Assembly: GCA_963756525.1 (NCBI GenBank)
Contig: CAVWNR010000003.1
Location: forward strand, 248,001 to 312,000
Reading direction: 5' to 3'
Source: CAVWNR01 sp963756525
Lineage (GTDB): Bacteria; Actinomycetota; Actinomycetes; Mycobacteriales; Jatrophihabitantaceae
DNA: 64,000 nt
Shown one piece after another: positions 60,148 to 64,000 of the stretch. The translations under genes and the position numbers were made by a program. Positions within the stretch are counted from its first letter, which is position 1. Every line of letters starts with the position of its first letter. The notes under the pieces were generated by a model, which saw only the letters and a program-made list of their open reading frames with translations, made no database searches and was not told where the DNA came from.

Positions 60148-60618
60148 ATGGCTCGAATCAGCGTGACGGTCGACCAGGTCAGATACGACGATGACGTAGA
60201 GCCGCGGACGCTGCTGGTGCATTACCTGCGCGAGCGGCTCGGCAAGGTCGGCACGGTCGTCGGCTGCGACACGAGCAACTGCGGGGCGTGCACGGTTCTG
60301 CTGGACGGCAAGAGTGTGAAGAGCTGCTCGGTGCTCGCCGTGCAGGCCGACGGCCGCGAGGTGACCACGATCGAAGGGCTCGCCTCGGACGGCAAGCTGC
60401 ATCCGGTGCAGCAAGCCTTCCACGACAACCACGCGTTGCAGTGCGGCTTCTGCACGCCGGGGATGATCATGGCGGCGGTCGACCTGCTGCGCGAGAACCC
60501 CGAGCCGTCCGAGGAGGACGTGCGCGAGGGGATCGAGGGCAACCTCTGCAGGTGTACCGGTTACCAGAACATCGTCCATGCGGTGCAGGCCGCCGGTAAG
60601 GCGATGGTGAGCTCATGA
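60148..60618 (+). CDS. coxS: CO-dehydrogenase-type small subunit (two [2Fe-2S] clusters)
   Basis: 156 residues. Plant-type ferredoxin cysteines C40, C45, C48 and C60 (GCDTSNCGACTV, KSC) and the second cluster C99, C102, C134 and C136 (QCGFCTPGM, LCRCTGYQ). It transfers electrons from the molybdenum site to FAD. AGGAGG at 60138-60143 gives ATG 60148; the frame is open upstream to 60106. The end overlaps a 19-residue leader ORF. Confidence 0.95.
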   Translation: MARISVTVDQVRYDDDVEPRTLLVHYLRERLGKVGTVVGCDTSNCGACTVLLDGKSVKSCSVLAVQADGREVTTIEGLASDGKLHPVQQAFHDNHALQCGFCTPGMIMAAVDLLRENPEPSEEDVREGIEGNLCRCTGYQNIVHAVQAAGKAMVSS

Positions 60619-60674
60619 GCACCCCACAAAATCGCTCCGCTGGCGCTTCGCGATTTTCCGGGGGCCCCGCATGA
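60615..60674 (+). CDS. 19-codon bridging ORF between coxS and coxL
   Basis: ATG 60615 overlaps the coxS TGA (ATGA) and its own TGA at 60672-60674 overlaps the coxL ATG (ATGA). Its 19 residues begin MSTPQNRSAGASRFSGG. It is created by the 52-nt palindromic element at this junction. Translation is plausible by coupling but is not proven; it may just transmit ribosomes from coxS to coxL. Confidence 0.4.
   Translation: MSTPQNRSAGASRFSGGPA
60619..60670. repeat. 52-nt palindromic element at the coxS-coxL junction
   Basis: Contains the AAAATCGC...GCGATTTT inverted repeat with an inner GCTGGCGC region, flanked on both sides by ATGA (60615-60618 and 60671-60674). This layout suggests insertion at a stop-start overlap with a 4-bp duplication. 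The A+T stretch is distinct from the surrounding sequence. The element leaves both genes intact. Confidence 0.65.
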
Positions 60675-63115
60675 CCGCGACCGCTGAGCGGCCGGCCGCC
60701 GAGATCGGCAAGGCCCGCACCCGCAAGGAAGACGCGCATCTGATCACCGGCCGCACGACCTGGACCGACAACCTCGCCCTGCCCGGAATGCTTCACCTGG
60801 CCGTCCTGCGCAGTCCGATGGCTCACGCCAAGATCACGAACGTCGACGTCACCGGTGCGCTGAAGCGGCCAGGTGTCATCGCCGCCTTCTCCGGCAAGGA
60901 CTTCGCCGACGAGCAGGGCTCGATCCCCTGCGCATGGCCGGTGACGCCGGACATGGTCAACCCCGGCCATCCCGCGCTGGCGGTCGACCAGGTGAACCAC
61001 GTCGGCGAGGCGGTCGCGGTGGTCGCAGCGCGGTCGAAGGCCGAGGCGCAGGACGCGCTGGAGGCCATCGACGTGGACTACGACCCGCTGCCGCCGGTGC
61101 TCGACATGCAGGCCGCCATCGCCGACGGCGCCCCGCTGGTCCATCCGAGCACGACGTCCAACCGTTCCTACACCTGGTCCTTCGAGTCGGGCGCCGCCGG
61201 GACGGGTGCGCCGATCGACGACGCGCTGCGCGACGGCGAGGTCACCGTGCACCGCCGGTTCATCGAGCAGCGGCTGATCCCGGCGTTTATGGAGCCGCGG
61301 TCGACCGTCGTGCAGCCGGTCGGCGACGGCGTGACCATGTGGTCGGCCACCCAGGTGCCGCACATCCTGCGCACGATGACCGCGCTGACCCTCGCGATCC
61401 CCGAGCAGAGGGTGCGGGTGATCGCGCCGGACGTCGGCGGCGGGTTCGGCGGCAAGCTGCAGGTCACCCCCGAGGAGGTCATCTGCGCGATGGTCGCCCG
61501 GCGCTTGGGCAAGCCGGTGAAGTACACCGAGTCGCGCTCGGAGTCGCTGATGAGCGCCCACCACGGCCGCGACCAGATCCAGGACGTCACGATCACCGCG
61601 AAGCGGGACGGCACTATCACCGGCCTGGACGTGCACCTGCTCGCGAACATGGGCGCATACCTGCGCCTGGTGACACCGGGGATACCGATTCTTGGCGCGT
61701 TCATGTACCCGGCGATCTACAAGATCCCGGCTTACCGGTTCGTCTGCGAAGGCATCTTCACGAACAAGACGCCCACGGACGCCTACCGCGGCGCAGGGCG
61801 GCCGGAGGCGACGTTCGCCATCGAGCGGATCGTGGACGAACTGGCCGCCGAGCTCGACATGGACCCGCTCGAGCTGCGCCGCCGCAACTGGATCAAGCAC
61901 GAGGAGTTCCCGTACACCACCGTGTGCGGGCTGACCTACGACAGCGGGAACTACGAGGCCGCCACCGAGCGCGCGCTCGAGCTGATGGGGTGGAACGAGC
62001 TCAGACGCGAACGGGACGCTCGCCGAGCCGCCAAAGATCCCGTCCAGCTCGGGCTGGGCATCTCCACGTTCACCGAGATGTGCGGCCTGGCCCCGTCGCG
62101 GGTGCTCGGCTCGCTCGACTACGGCGCCGGTGGGTGGGAGCACGCGCAGATCAGGATGCTGCCCACCGGCAAGGTCGAGGTGGTCACCGGGTCCAGCCCG
62201 CACGGCCAGGGGCACGAGACGGCGTGGAGCCAGATCGTGGCCGACCAGCTCGGCGTGCCGTTCGAGGACGTCGAGGTGATCCACGGCGACACCCAGTCCT
62301 CGCACAAGGGTCTGGACACCTACGGCTCGCGGTCGCTGGCCGTCGGCGGCATCGCCGTGGTGCAGGCCGCCGGCAAGGTGATCGAGAAGGCGCGCAAGGT
62401 CGCCGCGCACATGCTCGAGGCGAGCGAGGACGACCTGGAGTTCTCCGGTGGCACGTTCAGCGTGCGCGGCGCGCCGGGCAGCGGCAAGACGATCCAGGAG
62501 ATCGCGCTCGCGGTATTCGCGGCGCACGACCTGCCCGACGGCGTCGAGCCGTCGCTGGACTCCGACGCCACCTACGACCCGGAGAACTTCTCGTTCCCGC
62601 ACGGCACCCACCTGTGCGCGGTCGACATCGACACCGAGACCGGGCGGGCGACGATCCGCAAGTACGTCTGCGTGGACGACGTGGGCGAGGTGGTGAACCC
62701 GCTCATCGTCGAAGGCCAGGTGCACGGCGGGCTGGCGCAGGGCATCGCCCAGGCGCTGTACGAGGAGGCCGTCTACGACGCCGACGGCAACCTGACCACC
62801 GGAACGTTCGTCGACTATCTGCTGCCGTCGGCCGCTGACCTGCCCTCGTTCACCACCGACCGCACGGTGACCCGTTCGACGACGAACCCGCTGGGCGTCA
62901 AGGGGGTCGGAGAGGCCGGCACGATCGCGTCCACGCCGGCGGTCGTCAACGCGGTGGTCGACGCGCTGCGCCCGTTCGGCATCAACGACGTGCAGATGCC
63001 ATGCACGCCGGAACGGATCTGGCGCGCGGTCAGCCAAGGCGCGGAGAAGTCCGAGCGCGCCGCCGAGGGCACCGTCGCCTACGGCGGTGCCGCGACGGAG
63101 GGAGACAGACGATGA
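60671..63115 (+). CDS. coxL: Form II CO-dehydrogenase-like large subunit (molybdopterin)
   Basis: 814 residues of the xanthine-oxidase family. The active-site loop is AYRGAGR (371-377), the form II signature; true aerobic CODH (form I) carries AYxCSFR. VGGGFGGKLQVTPEE is the molybdopterin-binding segment and KGVGEAGTIAS near the C-terminus contains the catalytic Glu. Form II enzymes are often not proven to use CO and may oxidise other aldehydes or N-heterocycles. ATG 60671 overlaps the bridging ORF. The FAD subunit overlaps its stop by 4 nt. Confidence 0.93.
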   Translation: MTATAERPAAEIGKARTRKEDAHLITGRTTWTDNLALPGMLHLAVLRSPMAHAKITNVDVTGALKRPGVIAAFSGKDFADEQGSIPCAWPVTPDMVNPGHPALAVDQVNHVGEAVAVVAARSKAEAQDALEAIDVDYDPLPPVLDMQAAIADGAPLVHPSTTSNRSYTWSFESGAAGTGAPIDDALRDGEVTVHRRFIEQRLIPAFMEPRSTVVQPVGDGVTMWSATQVPHILRTMTALTLAIPEQRVRVIAPDVGGGFGGKLQVTPEEVICAMVARRLGKPVKYTESRSESLMSAHHGRDQIQDVTITAKRDGTITGLDVHLLANMGAYLRLVTPGIPILGAFMYPAIYKIPAYRFVCEGIFTNKTPTDAYRGAGRPEATFAIERIVDELAAELDMDPLELRRRNWIKHEEFPYTTVCGLTYDSGNYEAATERALELMGWNELRRERDARRAAKDPVQLGLGISTFTEMCGLAPSRVLGSLDYGAGGWEHAQIRMLPTGKVEVVTGSSPHGQGHETAWSQIVADQLGVPFEDVEVIHGDTQSSHKGLDTYGSRSLAVGGIAVVQAAGKVIEKARKVAAHMLEASEDDLEFSGGTFSVRGAPGSGKTIQEIALAVFAAHDLPDGVEPSLDSDATYDPENFSFPHGTHLCAVDIDTETGRATIRKYVCVDDVGEVVNPLIVEGQVHGGLAQGIAQALYEEAVYDADGNLTTGTFVDYLLPSAADLPSFTTDRTVTRSTTNPLGVKGVGEAGTIASTPAVVNAVVDALRPFGINDVQMPCTPERIWRAVSQGAEKSERAAEGTVAYGGAATEGDRR

Positions 63116-63969
63116 TTCCCGCGTCCTTCGAGTACGTCCGGCCGTCGTCGCTGAACGAGGCGGTGTCCGCGCTGGGCGCGGCCGGCGAGGACGGCAAGGT
63201 GCTCGCCGGCGGCCAGTCACTGCTGCCGGTACTGCGGCTGCGGCTCGCCTACCCGTCCACGCTCGTCGACCTCGGCGGCATCGACGAACTGCGCGGCGTG
63301 CGTGAAGACGGTGACGCGATCGTCGTCGGCGCGATGACCACGCACGCCGAGGTGGTCACCGATTCGCTTGTCCGCCAGCATGCGCCGCTGCTGGCGCAGG
63401 CCGCCGAGACGGTCGGCGACCGGCAGGTGCGCCACCTCGGCACGTTCGGTGGCTCGCTCTCGCACGCCGACCCGGCCGGCGACCTGCCGTCGGTCGCGCT
63501 GGCTCTCGACGCCGAAATGGTCGTCCAGGGCGCAGGCGGCGAGCGCACCGTCGCCGCGCGGGACTTCTTCGTCGACTACCTGACCACCGCGATGGAGCCG
63601 GGCGAGATCCTCACCGCCATCCGGATCCCGAAGCTGGGGGGCGGCTGGTCGACGCACTACGAGAAGTTCAACCGGGTGGCGCAGGCGTGGTCGATCGTGG
63701 CGGTCGCGGCGGCCGTGCGGCGGTCGAACGGCTCGATCGCCGAGGCCCGGGTGGCGCTGACGAACATGGACTCCACGCCGGTGCGGGCGAGCGCGGTCGA
63801 GTCGGCACTCGCCGGCGCCGACGCCAATGCCGAGGCGATCGGCGCGGCTGCCGACCACGCCGCGGAGGGCACCCACGCGCCCAGCGACCTGTCCGGGCAG
63901 GCCGACTACCGCAACCACCTGGCCACGGTGCTCACCCGGCGGGCGGTCACTGCCGCGGCCGGCTTGTAG
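63112..63969 (+). CDS. coxM: CO-dehydrogenase-type medium subunit (FAD)
   Basis: 285 residues. FAD-binding motifs are AGGQSLLPVL (32-41) and TFGGSLSHADPAGDLP (about 106-121). The C-terminal CO_deh_flav_C domain follows from residue 175. ATG 63112 overlaps the coxL TGA in ATGA; the frame is open upstream to 63001 but that is inside coxL. The order S-L-M differs from the M-S-L order of form I clusters. CoxG starts 9 nt later. Confidence 0.94.
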   Translation: MIPASFEYVRPSSLNEAVSALGAAGEDGKVLAGGQSLLPVLRLRLAYPSTLVDLGGIDELRGVREDGDAIVVGAMTTHAEVVTDSLVRQHAPLLAQAAETVGDRQVRHLGTFGGSLSHADPAGDLPSVALALDAEMVVQGAGGERTVAARDFFVDYLTTAMEPGEILTAIRIPKLGGGWSTHYEKFNRVAQAWSIVAVAAAVRRSNGSIAEARVALTNMDSTPVRASAVESALAGADANAEAIGAAADHAAEGTHAPSDLSGQADYRNHLATVLTRRAVTAAAGL

Positions 63970-63978
63970 GGTCGCACG

Positions 63979-64000
63979 ATGCAGCTCGAACACTCCTTCA
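63979..64000 (+). CDS. coxG: CoxG-like SRPBCC protein (first codons only)
   Basis: Only ATG 63979 and the following codons (MQLEHSF) are in the window. That opening is typical of CoxG/SRPBCC membrane-anchor proteins of CO-dehydrogenase clusters (MxLEHSFTVP...). It starts 9 nt after coxM. Assignment from seven residues plus context only. Confidence 0.5.

Noticed and set aside
60671..63115. True form I aerobic CO dehydrogenase
   Set aside because: The active-site loop reads AYRGAGR and lacks the cysteine of AYxCSFR.
60467..63220. A 917-codon open frame antisense to coxL
   Set aside because: Low-complexity Arg/His/Val-rich translation without motifs; the plus strand encodes an intact CoxL with ATGA overlaps on both sides.
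1..64000. tRNA, rRNA or insertion-sequence genes
   Set aside because: Nothing with tRNA arms and CCA-type ends, conserved rRNA blocks or transposase motifs was seen by reading; a tRNAscan or Infernal run was not possible.

Overview
The window is chromosomal DNA from a high-GC actinobacterium, probably a soil or plant-associated lineage near the Frankiales, Jatrophihabitans or Sporichthya. The evidence is GC-rich third positions, many GTG starts, ATGA/GTGA stop-start overlaps, TAnnnT -10 boxes lying 6-8 nt before start codons (leaderless mRNAs), and families typical of the phylum: LCP proteins next to a TIGR03089 protein, an ACC epsilon subunit, an Rv2578c-type radical SAM protein, ImuA'/ImuB/DnaE2 and a DUF6412-like protein. 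No rRNA, tRNA, CRISPR array or intact insertion sequence was seen.

Layout. 1-20 kb is a cell-surface polysaccharide region: an ABC-2 exporter permease cut by the window edge, three family-2 glycosyltransferases, a nucleotide-sugar dehydrogenase, an NDP-sugar epimerase, a methyltransferase, RmlB/RmlD for dTDP-rhamnose, four large polytopic membrane proteins of unclear family, and two LytR-CpsA-Psr proteins that would attach the polymer to the wall. 20-29.6 kb is metabolic: a two-subunit 3-oxoacid CoA-transferase, a tiny stand-alone LuxR-type regulator, an acyl-CoA dehydrogenase, a PhzF protein, glyA behind a ZTP riboswitch, a YidC paralogue with a DUF6412-like partner, and a TetR/hydrolase divergent pair. 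29.6-32.6 kb is a compact three-gene operon built around a BrxD-like (DUF2791) ATPase, the best candidate here for an undescribed system. 32.7-40.6 kb holds gnd-pgi, a UDP-glucose dehydrogenase with a 22-bp palindromic operator, a beta-lactamase-like hydrolase, purE-purK and a GtrA protein.

40.6-49.7 kb is an SOS mutagenesis region. imuA'-imuB and dnaE2 each belong to transcripts that begin at a LexA box; dnaE2 overlaps a radical SAM gene. Between them lie a flavodoxin-like gene, a decayed toxin-antitoxin remnant and an FTR1 iron permease with an iron-repressor box. dnaE2 carries an in-frame 105-bp tandem repeat. 50.2-55 kb (minus strand) is a six-gene run: a lactonase, a hydroxyacid-oxoacid transhydrogenase, an FmdB zinc ribbon protein, BirA, a PH-domain protein and HMG-CoA lyase. 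The first two suggest gamma-butyrolactone/gamma-hydroxybutyrate use. 55-64 kb (plus strand) has acyl-CoA carboxylase beta and epsilon subunits, then a form II CO-dehydrogenase-like cluster: MoxR ATPase, VWA protein, XdhC, CoxS, CoxL, CoxM and the first codons of CoxG.

Palindromic repeats are scattered through the window, including a family with GCGACTTTG...CAAAGTCGC ends and a 52-nt element at the coxS/coxL junction flanked by ATGA on both sides. Starts were chosen by ribosome-binding site, overlap or leaderless -10 spacing, and are inferences.
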